Assembly (NCBI GenBank): GCA_913043885.1 | Contig: CAJWOB010000024.1 | Coordinates: forward strand, 1-14,570 | Direction: 5' to 3' | DNA length: 14,570 bases | Source of the DNA: an uncultured Spirochaetaceae bacterium | GTDB taxonomy: Bacteria; Spirochaetota; Spirochaetia; SZUA-6; Bin103 | Shown here: positions 1-6,674 of the stretch, one piece after another | Numbering within the stretch: the first letter of the stretch is position 1 | Layout: each line of letters begins with the position of its first letter | The notes under the pieces: generated by a model | Database searches by the model: none | Told to the model about the DNA's origin: nothing | The model's input: the letters and a program-made list of their open reading frames with translations, nothing else | Program-made: the position numbers and the translations under genes

Positions 1-1
1 C

Positions 2-541
2 ACCCAACCGACCGGGCGCCGTCGCCACGGTGTTCGCGACCCGCAGAAATTCGATGAGGCCTATCGCGCGCTGTTCCCGACGATCTTCCGTGTCGCCTAC
101 CGCATCAGCGGCGACAGTGGTCTCGCCGAGGACCTGGCCCACGAAGCGTTCGTGCAGCTGCTGCGGCGCGATGGCGAGTTGCCGTCGCTCCGCGACACGA
201 AATACTGGCTACTCCGCGTGGTGCGCAATCTCTCGCTCAACTTGCAGCAACGGCGGGGTCGGGAGCGACAGGCCTACGTTCGTGCTCGCGAGCTCTCGCC
301 CGGCTTCGCGCCCGGCGCGGACGAGCCGACGCTGGCGCAGGAGCAGCGAAGCCAGGTGCAGCAGGCTCTGGATGCGCTGCCAAGACAGATGAGGTCGATT
401 CTGGTCATGCGCGAGTATGGCGGGCTCAGCTACCGGGAGATTGCCGGAGTCATGCGCATCTCGGAGGGAAACGTGAAAGTGCGTCTCCATCGAGCGCGCG
501 CGTGTATGGCTCGGCTGCTGCAGGAGAAGGCCGCCCGGTGA
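2..541 (+). CDS. ECF-family RNA polymerase sigma factor, 5' end outside window
   Basis: The open frame enters from the left edge and reads 179 residues to a TGA at 539-541. No ATG or GTG lies in frame before codon ATG 152, and sigma-2 sequence is already present well upstream of it, so 152 is not the real start. Region 2 is seen in the first 60 residues (FDEAYRALFPTIFRVAYRI, then GLAEDLAHEAFVQLLRR). Region 4 is seen near the C-terminus (LDALPRQMRSILVMREYGGL, SYREIAGVMRISEGNVKVRL), including the helix-turn-helix that reads the -35 element. ECF sigmas are usually about 170-200 aa, so little is missing. It directs RNA polymerase to a stress or envelope regulon. The stop overlaps the start of the anti-sigma gene, the standard arrangement for such pairs. 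Family assignment is secure; the regulon is unknown. Confidence 0.93.
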   Translation, partial: TQPTGRRRHGVRDPQKFDEAYRALFPTIFRVAYRISGDSGLAEDLAHEAFVQLLRRDGELPSLRDTKYWLLRVVRNLSLNLQQRRGRERQAYVRARELSPGFAPGADEPTLAQEQRSQVQQALDALPRQMRSILVMREYGGLSYREIAGVMRISEGNVKVRLHRARACMARLLQEKAAR

Positions 542-1092
542 GACCAGCTTCCTGTCCAGCCCCGCATCTCATCTCCGCCTACCTGGATGGAGAGCTGGAG
601 GAGCGCTGGACAGGCGAGCTGGAACGCCACCTGGAGAGCTGTGCGACCTGTCGCGGTCGCCTCAGCAGCTTGCAGCACGTCAGCTACAGTCTGCTCGAGG
701 ACATCGAGCCCGATGTGCGTGGCGCGACCCACGTCGTCTGGCGACGGCTCGAGCTGGAGCGCAGGGGAACGGTGCGGCCGCGGTTCTGGCGCCGACTGAT
801 CCGCGTCCCGGTGCCGCTGGTCGCCGCTGCAGCGGCGGCGGTGATACTACTCGGTGGTGCGCTGATTGTCCGCATCGGCGACTTCCGGCTGATGCAGCTC
901 ACCACCTCGCCTACCGGTGCCACTGAAGTGAAGTTGGCCGCGCCGATCGAGGAGATCGAGCGCATCATCGAGGGTCTCAATGCCGAGAGGTCCAACCCGG
1001 TGTTCATCGATCTGCCGGTAGACTCCAGGTTTCACATGGCCGGCCAGCCCGCCATCCTGCGTCAGGACGAGCTGCGCAGCGCGCTGCCGTGA
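538..1092 (+). CDS. Anti-sigma factor, zinc-finger (ZAS/zf-HC2) membrane protein
   Basis: Predicted 184 aa from GTG 538, whose GTGA overlaps the sigma stop. An AGGAGAAGG stretch at 522-530 sits 7 bases upstream and supports this start over ATG 502. The N-terminal domain has the zinc-dependent anti-sigma motif H31-x3-C35-x2-C38 (HLESCATC) with Cys6/His10 as possible further ligands. Around it is the typical LISAYLDGELEE helix. One hydrophobic segment at about 90-112 (VPLVAAAAAAVILLGGALIV) puts the zinc finger in the cytoplasm and about 70 C-terminal residues outside. By family analogy it holds the adjacent sigma at the membrane until a signal triggers release. The outer part has no recognised domain and could sense an envelope signal. 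Role from motif plus gene order; the signal is not known. Confidence 0.9.
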   Translation: MRPASCPAPHLISAYLDGELEERWTGELERHLESCATCRGRLSSLQHVSYSLLEDIEPDVRGATHVVWRRLELERRGTVRPRFWRRLIRVPVPLVAAAAAAVILLGGALIVRIGDFRLMQLTTSPTGATEVKLAAPIEEIERIIEGLNAERSNPVFIDLPVDSRFHMAGQPAILRQDELRSALP

Positions 1093-1643
1093 TGGTCTGT
1101 ACAAACAGGAACGGCAGCCGCCGGCGACCCTGGCTCGCTGCTGCTGCGGGAGCGGTGGTGGCGGTGGCTGCGCTGCCGGTGCACGGTCAGCAGACCGACC
1201 TGGAAGAGGGACTCCGCTACCTCCTGGACAACGCGCTGGAGATCCGCATCGGTATGCACATCGACAGCGGCGACCGACGTGTGCTGTGGGGATCTGAGCA
1301 GGTGGAAGTCACCATCCCGGGGCGCGCGGTCGAGGTCCATCTCAGCGGTGACAACCTGCGCGTCGAGGCGGTCTTCACCCCCTACGTAGATGAAGATGGC
1401 GACATCACTCTCGTTGCCCAGGGACAAGTCTGGCTTTCCGAGGCGGCTGACGAGGGAGTGCGCTACGCCGCCACCTATCGCAGTGTGCCCATCGGCATCG
1501 GCGAGAAGCTGATGTTCTTCCCACTCGGTGTCGCTGAGCAGCTCGCCGACGAAGTAACCCTCCGACTGGACGTCGAGATCGCTCCCTTCATGTTCGACAC
1601 CGAGATGCTGGCCGACCAGGCCGCACGCGCCGATCAAACCTAG
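1092..1643 (+). CDS. Small secreted protein of unknown function
   Basis: Predicted 183 aa from ATG 1092, which shares one base with the preceding TGA. GTG 1089, one codon earlier, is equally possible. The N-terminus is a clear Sec signal peptide: basic stretch NGSRRRP, hydrophobic core LAAAAGAVVAVAAL, and likely cleavage after VHG near residue 32. The mature part of about 150 residues is acidic and beta-rich by eye (repeated alternating hydrophobic strands such as VEVTIPGRAVEVHLSG), and I see no cysteines or catalytic motif in it. I do not recognise a family. Tight coupling to the anti-sigma gene suggests a periplasmic partner or target of the sigma pathway, but that is inferred only from position. 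Confidence 0.8.
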   Translation: MVCTNRNGSRRRPWLAAAAGAVVAVAALPVHGQQTDLEEGLRYLLDNALEIRIGMHIDSGDRRVLWGSEQVEVTIPGRAVEVHLSGDNLRVEAVFTPYVDEDGDITLVAQGQVWLSEAADEGVRYAATYRSVPIGIGEKLMFFPLGVAEQLADEVTLRLDVEIAPFMFDTEMLADQAARADQT

Positions 1644-1650
1644 GCCCGAG

Positions 1651-3321
1651 GTGGGCACCCATTCGGCGCCGAACGGACAGCGCGCGAGCAAGGCACGCAG
1701 CACCCGCGCCATCATCCCCGTTCTCTTCCTGGTCGTTCTGCTCGCAGTGCTGCTCATAAGCTCCCGCAGCCGCCCCCCGGTAATCCAGTCGATTGCGCCG
1801 GACATCGCCCGTACCGGCGACGTGGTGGTCATCCGCGGCAGCAACTTCGGCGCTGCCCGCAACGGCGCGCACGTAACCTTGGGTGGTGTGGTCCCCACCA
1901 CCGCCGCCTACCTGAGCTGGGGCGACGACCGGATCAGCCTTCGCCTGCCACCCGAGGCGAGTACCGGCTTCATGGTGGTCCACGGCGAGCATGGCGCCAG
2001 CAACGGCGTGCTGTTCGCGAACCGCGATTTCCTGCCGGTGGTGGTCGCTTCGCCCACCAGACCCGGCCAACCGTTCGTCGCCGAGGTGTCCCCCAGGAGT
2101 GGCGCGGTTGGGGACCGGGTCGTCATCACCGGCAAGAACTTCGGCTTGGCGCGGGGCGCCTCACAGGTGTTGTTCAGCTTCGTTGCCGGCATCGCCGCCG
2201 ATGGCGAGGCGCCCGCCGGGCCGACGGTGATCTCGGCCAGCGACCGAGACTTCGACTACGAGTCGTGGTCGGATACCCAGATCGCGGTGCGGGTACCCGA
2301 CGGTGGCGCCACCGGCAACCTGGCGGTGGCAACCGACAAGGGCAGCAGCAACGAGGTGTTCTTCGAGGTTACCGGCAAGGTGGGCACCAAGCGCATCCAC
2401 TCGCCGCTTACCTACTCGGTCGCCTACGACGTGGCGGTGTCCAACATCAGCGCCCGCGGTGACAACAGCCTCTACCTGTGGGTGCCGCAGGTGTGGCCGG
2501 CACCGGAGCAGCGGGACATCCGCCTGCTCGCCGAGGAGCCAGAACCGCTCTTCGCCGACGTCGGCGGGGTGAAGGTCTATCACCTCCGCAACCTGGTGAC
2601 CGGTGGCGTGTATAGCGTCTCGCAGCACTACATCTTCGATCGCTATGCCGTGGAGACCGTCGTGAATCCCAGGCGGGTGGTGGCCTACGACACTACCTCC
2701 AGCCTCTACGAGCGATTCACCGCCGCCGACGAGCTGGTGCAGTCAGACGCGCCGGCAGTCCTCGGGCTGGCCGCCGGTCTGGTCCGCGACGAGCCGAACC
2801 CGTGGACCCGGGCGCGGGCGATGTACGACTGGATGCGAGCGCGAGTCCAGCTAGCCGGCGAGCGGCGCGGCGATGTCGAGGCCACGCTTGCAGAGCGCAG
2901 CGGCGATAGCCTCGATGTGGTAGCCACCTTCGTGGCGCTGCTGCGCGCGGCCAACGTCCCTGCGCGCCCGGTGGCCGGCTACCTGGTGCAGGACCGAGGG
3001 TCGGTGGCAGCCCATTACTGGGCGGAGTTCTTCCTGCAGGGATTTGGCTGGGTGCCGGTAGATCTGGTGCTCGGCTCCGGAGCTGTGGCGGTGCCGCTGG
3101 ACCCGGAGGCAGGTGCCGCCAACTTCTTCTTCGGCAATCTGGACAATCGCCATCTGGCGTTCAGTAAGGGGCTGGTTCGTACCGAGCAGCTGACCGCCAA
3201 CGGCCGGACGGTGCAGCGGCCTGCCACCGCCAACCTGCAGCTGCACCACGAGGAGGCCTCCGGCGAGCTGCAGGCTTACACCTCGCGCTGGGGAGAGCTC
3301 GAGGTAGTGGGCGTCTACTAA
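1651..3321 (+). CDS. Membrane-anchored protein: two IPT/TIG domains plus transglutaminase-like domain with Cys-to-Ser change
   Basis: Predicted 556 aa from GTG 1651, 7 bases after the previous stop; the ribosome site is weak. A basic N-terminus and a hydrophobic helix at 21-38 (IIPVLFLVVLLAVLLI) form an uncleaved anchor or signal sequence. Two IPT/TIG immunoglobulin-like domains follow at about 45-128 and 143-240; each has the signature of a turn before G-x-N-F-G (GSNFG, GKNFG) and ends in SNGVLF/SNEVFF. A linker precedes a transglutaminase-like domain at about 345-475. Its pattern is SGDSLDVVATFVALLRAANV then PARPVAGY, with His455 (AHYWAEFF) and Asp471 (WVPVDLVL). The position normally held by the nucleophile Cys is Ser420. 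The protein is thus probably a non-catalytic binding protein or uses another chemistry. It faces the S8 protease gene, overlapping its 3' end by 4 bp. Confidence 0.88.
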   Translation: MGTHSAPNGQRASKARSTRAIIPVLFLVVLLAVLLISSRSRPPVIQSIAPDIARTGDVVVIRGSNFGAARNGAHVTLGGVVPTTAAYLSWGDDRISLRLPPEASTGFMVVHGEHGASNGVLFANRDFLPVVVASPTRPGQPFVAEVSPRSGAVGDRVVITGKNFGLARGASQVLFSFVAGIAADGEAPAGPTVISASDRDFDYESWSDTQIAVRVPDGGATGNLAVATDKGSSNEVFFEVTGKVGTKRIHSPLTYSVAYDVAVSNISARGDNSLYLWVPQVWPAPEQRDIRLLAEEPEPLFADVGGVKVYHLRNLVTGGVYSVSQHYIFDRYAVETVVNPRRVVAYDTTSSLYERFTAADELVQSDAPAVLGLAAGLVRDEPNPWTRARAMYDWMRARVQLAGERRGDVEATLAERSGDSLDVVATFVALLRAANVPARPVAGYLVQDRGSVAAHYWAEFFLQGFGWVPVDLVLGSGAVAVPLDPEAGAANFFFGNLDNRHLAFSKGLVRTEQLTANGRTVQRPATANLQLHHEEASGELQAYTSRWGELEVVGVY

Positions 3322-5108
3322 CGCTGCCCGGCGTGGGTGTAGCGGAGGTTGTAATGCACCGCCGCCACATCCGCATCGGCCTGCAGGGCAGCGCGAATCG
3401 CCGCACGTTCCTGACCGCCGCCGAGAGTCACCAGGCTCAGCGGACCATCGCCGTCGATGGTGGCGCCCACCGCGTTGGCCAGCCGGGCGCGGGCGCTCGC
3501 ACGGTCTGCCACGCCGGGTCGCCACTCGACCACCAGGCTGTTGGCCAGCGCGCTGGCGGGTACGACGGATACCGGTATCTCCAGCACGTCGTCGCTCGGG
3601 AGCCCGGAGAGCGGATCGAGCGACGCCATGGGGCGGGGCGGATAGGACCCCAGCAGCGCGAAGGCGTCGAGGTTGCCGTAGCCGAAGTCCTCATCCCAGC
3701 CGGCCGGACCGATATCTACCGCTGAATCGGCCAGCATCGAGCGTGCCTCGTTGAGCGTGATGTCCGGGTCCACGGCCGCCACGAGGGCCAGGGCGGCGGC
3801 CACGTGCGGGGTAGCGAATGAGGTGCCGTCCTGGGCGGCGGTCTCCCAGGTGCACGTCATCGGGCAGCTCTGCGCTGCTGAGAGCGTAAGCACCCCGTCG
3901 CCGCCGTCGATGGCGTTTCCGCCCGCGGCCACCACGTCGAGGCCGTCGCCATAGTTGGAGTAGCTGGCGCGACTGCCGTCGGAGCCGACCGCGCCAACGG
4001 CGATGGTGTGTGGGGATCGCGCTGGCCAAAAGAGTGGCAGGTCCTCGTTGGCGGTCGCCGCCACAGGAATCGCCCCGGCCGCCGCTGCGTCCGCCACCGC
4101 CAGCTCCATGACCGCGTCGTAGCGCTCGCCGCCGAAGCTCGTGTTGAGGATCTTCGCCGGCGTCTTCGGCACAGTCCCCGAGTCGTTGTCCAGGCCTGCG
4201 GCGTAGCGAATACCCTGGGCGATGTCGTAGCTAGTGCCGCCGCCGCATCCGAGCACCCGCACCGGCAGCACACGAAGGCGTGCCGATACTCCCGGCACCC
4301 AGTGCCACGCCAGGCCGGCCACGTCGGTGGCATTGTCGGTGTCGGCCGCGATGATGCCCCCCATTGCAGTGCCGTGCCACGAGTTTGAGGGGAGGCCATA
4401 CGGAGGGGGGCACACTGCAATCCCGTCTCCTGCGTCTTCGGCGACCGGATCGATCCCGTCACCGTCTAGCGACAGCTCGGGCGTGCTCATGAAGTCGTAG
4501 CCCTGCCCTGTCAGCAGACTACCGTCGAGGTCCTCGTGGGGGTCGCCTTCGGCGTCGTCGATCACATAACCGGTGTCGATCACCGCAACGACTACATCTT
4601 CGAGCGGTCCGAGGACCCCTTCCGCCAACGCATCCCACACCTTCGGTAACTGGTGCATGCATAGCGCCCACTGCGCGGTACCCGGGCACAGGGGGTCGTA
4701 CTCGGGGTCGTCGGGATCGTCAGTGTCGGTGAAGGCCGGCAGTGCCCGCACCGTCGCGACCACCGCGGTAGCCGAACCGGACGCCTGCACGCCGAACAGC
4801 GTGTCGAACTTTGCGGTGACGGAAAGGGTGTAGCTGCCGGCCAACAGATGCTGTGGGGCGCGATACGAGCGGGCGGTGGCGTCCAGCGAGATCTCGGCGG
4901 CGCCATCCAGCGATACGCTTACGGTACGTGGCTGATTGAGGCCGACGATCGACCACTCCCAGATCGGCCGAGAGTTGTAGTCGCCCAGGATCGACTGATA
5001 GACGCTGACCTCGACCTGCGGAGCGGCCAACAGAGAACAGCCCACCAGGGTGGAGCTGCCAAGCAGCGCGACCAGGAGGCCGCACCGCGCGACGAGAGCT
5101 TCGCTCAG
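3318..5108 (-). CDS. S8 (subtilisin-like) serine protease, predicted lipoprotein with CTG start
   Basis: The best reading is 596 aa from a CTG at 5108-5106. AAAGG at 5118-5122 lies 9 bases upstream and the previous gene stops one base before. This start gives a signal peptide with core GLLVALLGSSTLVG and lipobox L21-V22-G23-C24. The only GTG (5045-5043) lies inside the lipobox and would destroy export; no ATG or GTG exists between the upstream in-frame TAA and it. The catalytic set is complete: Asp178 (VAVIDTGY), His245 (SWHGTAMGG), oxyanion Asn354 (ATANED) and Ser430 (DGTSFATPHVA). A beta-rich domain (about 30-120) precedes the catalytic part. The last 70 residues resemble an S8 propeptide/I9 domain, but placed at the C-terminus. 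Probably an outer-membrane-sorted, periplasmic or surface protease, since Ser follows the lipid Cys. Function certain at family level; substrate unknown. Confidence 0.9.
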   Translation of the reverse strand: MSEALVARCGLLVALLGSSTLVGCSLLAAPQVEVSVYQSILGDYNSRPIWEWSIVGLNQPRTVSVSLDGAAEISLDATARSYRAPQHLLAGSYTLSVTAKFDTLFGVQASGSATAVVATVRALPAFTDTDDPDDPEYDPLCPGTAQWALCMHQLPKVWDALAEGVLGPLEDVVVAVIDTGYVIDDAEGDPHEDLDGSLLTGQGYDFMSTPELSLDGDGIDPVAEDAGDGIAVCPPPYGLPSNSWHGTAMGGIIAADTDNATDVAGLAWHWVPGVSARLRVLPVRVLGCGGGTSYDIAQGIRYAAGLDNDSGTVPKTPAKILNTSFGGERYDAVMELAVADAAAAGAIPVAATANEDLPLFWPARSPHTIAVGAVGSDGSRASYSNYGDGLDVVAAGGNAIDGGDGVLTLSAAQSCPMTCTWETAAQDGTSFATPHVAAALALVAAVDPDITLNEARSMLADSAVDIGPAGWDEDFGYGNLDAFALLGSYPPRPMASLDPLSGLPSDDVLEIPVSVVPASALANSLVVEWRPGVADRASARARLANAVGATIDGDGPLSLVTLGGGQERAAIRAALQADADVAAVHYNLRYTHAGQR

Positions 5109-5109
5109 A

Positions 5110-6357
5110 CTATTGCGCCTTTAGTGATCCCCGAGCACGCGCCTTGTTGATTTTTTCCATGCGCTTGAAGTACTCGGTCTGCTTGACGATCTCCTGCACG
5201 TCAGTGGCGTGGATGCGGTTATCCATCAGCTTGAGCTTGGAGTTCTCCAGCATCTTCTGCACCTGCACGTTCCCGTCGCTCGCGGAGTAGCCCACCATGT
5301 TGATGAGCTCCTTGGCGCCAAAGTCGAAGGTGTAGGGAGCGGCGCTGTCGGTGGCGATGCGGTTCTTCTCCAGCTGCAGATACAGCTGGTCGTACAGGCG
5401 GCCCAGCGGGTCGCCGACCGCTGCGTTCACCAGCGTGCGTTTCACCGTCCAGATGCGCTCGGCGAGGGTGGTGGTCAACCGCGTAATCAGCTGTGCCTGG
5501 GTCTGCACCATGCGGCCGAAGTTGTCCTTGTTGACAACGAGCACGGTCACCTCGTCGTCGTGGGCAATCGCCGACGCACTGCGCGGCTTGTTCTCGAGCA
5601 ACGCCATCTCGCCGAAGAACTCACCGGGCTTCAGCAGCGCAATCAGGATCTCCTGATCGTCGACGATCTTCGAGATCTTCACCCGTCCCTTCTGGATGAT
5701 GAACATCTCCCCGCCGGGCTCACCTTCGCTAAAGATCATGGTGTTCTTCGGGTAGGTGCGGCCCATCGAGTCCGTTACGTCCGAGCTACTCAGATGTACC
5801 GCTTTGGCGTACGGCTTGATCTTGTCCAAGCGCTCCTTGGCCACCGGAGCATGCTCTCCGTCTGAGCAGTACTGCAGGTAGCGGTAGTAGGCGTAGAACG
5901 CCTGGTTGAACTGGTTCTGCCGGGCGTAGTACTCGGCCACCGTGAACAGGTGCGCCGGCCCCTCGTCGGCGGTGCTCTTGAACGAGACGCGGGTAAGCGC
6001 CTCGTCGAGGTAGCGCATTCGCCGGGAGAACTCGAGGATGATATTGATGGCCACCGGTGTGTTGCGCTGAATGAGCAGACCGAACTGGTCGCGGTGTACG
6101 GAGATGAGCGACACGTCCGACTGCGCCATGGCCGTCTCGACGTGGCTGTGCGACGACATGGTCGAGACGACACCGAAGAAATCGCCCGGTGCCAGCGGGC
6201 CGCTGTCGTTCTCGTTGGCCATCGGCACTTCGCTGGTGATACGGACGTTGCCGGCGCGAATTATGTAGAAGTGGTCAGCGTTGGGCTTGCCCTCGACGGT
6301 AAGATAGGCGTCCTTGGGAAAGCTGACGATGGAGAGCTGCGGACCGGCGTTGGCCAT
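5110..6357 (-). CDS. Protein with two cyclic-nucleotide-binding domains (Crp/Fnr-like)
   Basis: Predicted 415 aa from ATG 6357; an in-frame TAA lies two codons upstream, so the start cannot move outward. The first cNMP domain (about 8-115) has the fold but a degenerate phosphate cassette (FFGVVSTMSSHSHVETA, no Glu or Arg). The second (about 200-300) has the intact cassette F248-GEMALLENKPRSASA with Glu250 and Arg259, so it should bind cAMP, cGMP or a related nucleotide. Between them lies a short TPR-like helical pair (AEYYARQNQFNQAFYAYYRY). The C-terminal 75 residues (FGAKELINMVGYSASDGNVQ) resemble the Crp DNA-binding winged helix, followed by a basic tail. It may be a transcription factor or a cytoplasmic signalling protein. 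It is the first gene of an operon with the S8 protease, and a sigma70-type promoter lies about 100 bp upstream. Confidence 0.88.
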   Translation of the reverse strand: MANAGPQLSIVSFPKDAYLTVEGKPNADHFYIIRAGNVRITSEVPMANENDSGPLAPGDFFGVVSTMSSHSHVETAMAQSDVSLISVHRDQFGLLIQRNTPVAINIILEFSRRMRYLDEALTRVSFKSTADEGPAHLFTVAEYYARQNQFNQAFYAYYRYLQYCSDGEHAPVAKERLDKIKPYAKAVHLSSSDVTDSMGRTYPKNTMIFSEGEPGGEMFIIQKGRVKISKIVDDQEILIALLKPGEFFGEMALLENKPRSASAIAHDDEVTVLVVNKDNFGRMVQTQAQLITRLTTTLAERIWTVKRTLVNAAVGDPLGRLYDQLYLQLEKNRIATDSAAPYTFDFGAKELINMVGYSASDGNVQVQKMLENSKLKLMDNRIHATDVQEIVKQTEYFKRMEKINKARARGSLKAQ

Positions 6358-6458
6358 CGTTTACCGAGAAGAACGTTGAAGAATGAGGCACGGTACGGTC
6401 CTCCGTGGCTCGGAGTCGCACCAGTCCACTGCGGCCGCAATCCGACCCTAGCTGCGAA

Positions 6459-6487
6459 AGTGTAGGAGCGGCCTATCGAGGTGTCAA
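6459..6487 (-). promoter_or_regulatory. Sigma70-type promoter for the cNMP-binding gene and S8 protease
   Basis: On the minus strand, TTGACA (6487-6482, a perfect -35) is followed after exactly 17 bases by TACACT (6464-6459, 4 of 6 matches to the -10). Predicted transcription starts near 6452, giving a leader of about 95 nt to ATG 6357. The leader holds a small hairpin (CTCCG-agcca-CGGAG, 6401-6415). The promoter lies 36 bp downstream of the tRNA-Cys gene on the same strand, so read-through from the tRNA could also contribute. Confidence 0.6.
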
Positions 6488-6523
6488 CGAAGCCGAGAAC
6501 GTAGCGCTGGGACGGGGGAGCGA

Positions 6524-6595
6524 AGGCGCCGACCGGAATCGAACCGGTGCATAAAGGTTTTGCAGACCTCTCCCTTACCACTTGGGTACGGCGCC
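6524..6595 (-). tRNA. tRNA-Cys (anticodon GCA)
   Basis: The minus strand folds into a full cloverleaf of 72 nt. The acceptor stem is GGCGCCG/CGGCGCC (7 perfect pairs). The D arm is CCC-aagtggtaa-GGG. The anticodon stem is GAGGT/ACCTT around loop CTGCAAA, giving anticodon GCA. A 5-nt variable loop precedes the T arm ACCGG-TTCGATT-CCGGT. The discriminator base at 6524 is U, the identity base expected for cysteine tRNA. The next three bases are not CCA, so CCA must be added enzymatically. It lies in the gene-free stretch between two divergent operons; I see no intrinsic terminator after it. Confidence 0.96.
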
Positions 6596-6612
6596 GCAGT
6601 TGAGCGAAGCTA

Positions 6613-6640
6613 GCAATATGCAATAGGGTTTGGCAAGCAA
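6613..6640 (-). promoter_or_regulatory. Candidate promoter for tRNA-Cys
   Basis: Minus-strand TTGCTT (6640-6635) and TATTGC (6618-6613) are separated by 16 bases, and the -10 lies 17 bases before the mature tRNA end. Spacing and position fit, but each box has only about 4 of 6 matches, so this is tentative. It overlaps the candidate promoter for the opposite-strand operon. Confidence 0.35.
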
Positions 6641-6660
6641 CCGGCCCTTGTGCGTATCTT
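6630..6660 (+). promoter_or_regulatory. Candidate promoter for the 2-oxoacid dehydrogenase operon
   Basis: Plus-strand TTGGCA (6630-6635) and TATCTT (6655-6660) are 19 bases apart, longer than ideal. Transcription would start about 8 nt before ATG 6675, giving a nearly leaderless mRNA; this fits the absence of a good ribosome site there. The identical -10 hexamer TATCTT occurs in the groEL promoter candidate. Tentative. Confidence 0.3.
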
Positions 6661-6674
6661 GGGGCCGTTCCTCT

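Noticed and set aside
152..541. ATG 152 as start of the sigma factor
   Set aside because: It would delete region 2 residues that are clearly encoded from the left edge of the window in the same frame.
1062..1901. Long open frame on the minus strand opposite the secreted-protein gene (about 279 codons)
   Set aside because: It is antisense to two genes with clear signal-peptide and TIG features; its translation is low-complexity Arg/Ser/Thr sequence with no motif, as expected for a shadow frame in GC-rich DNA.
3318..5045. GTG 5045 as start of the S8 protease
   Set aside because: It begins within the lipobox and removes the signal peptide encoded immediately upstream in the same open frame.
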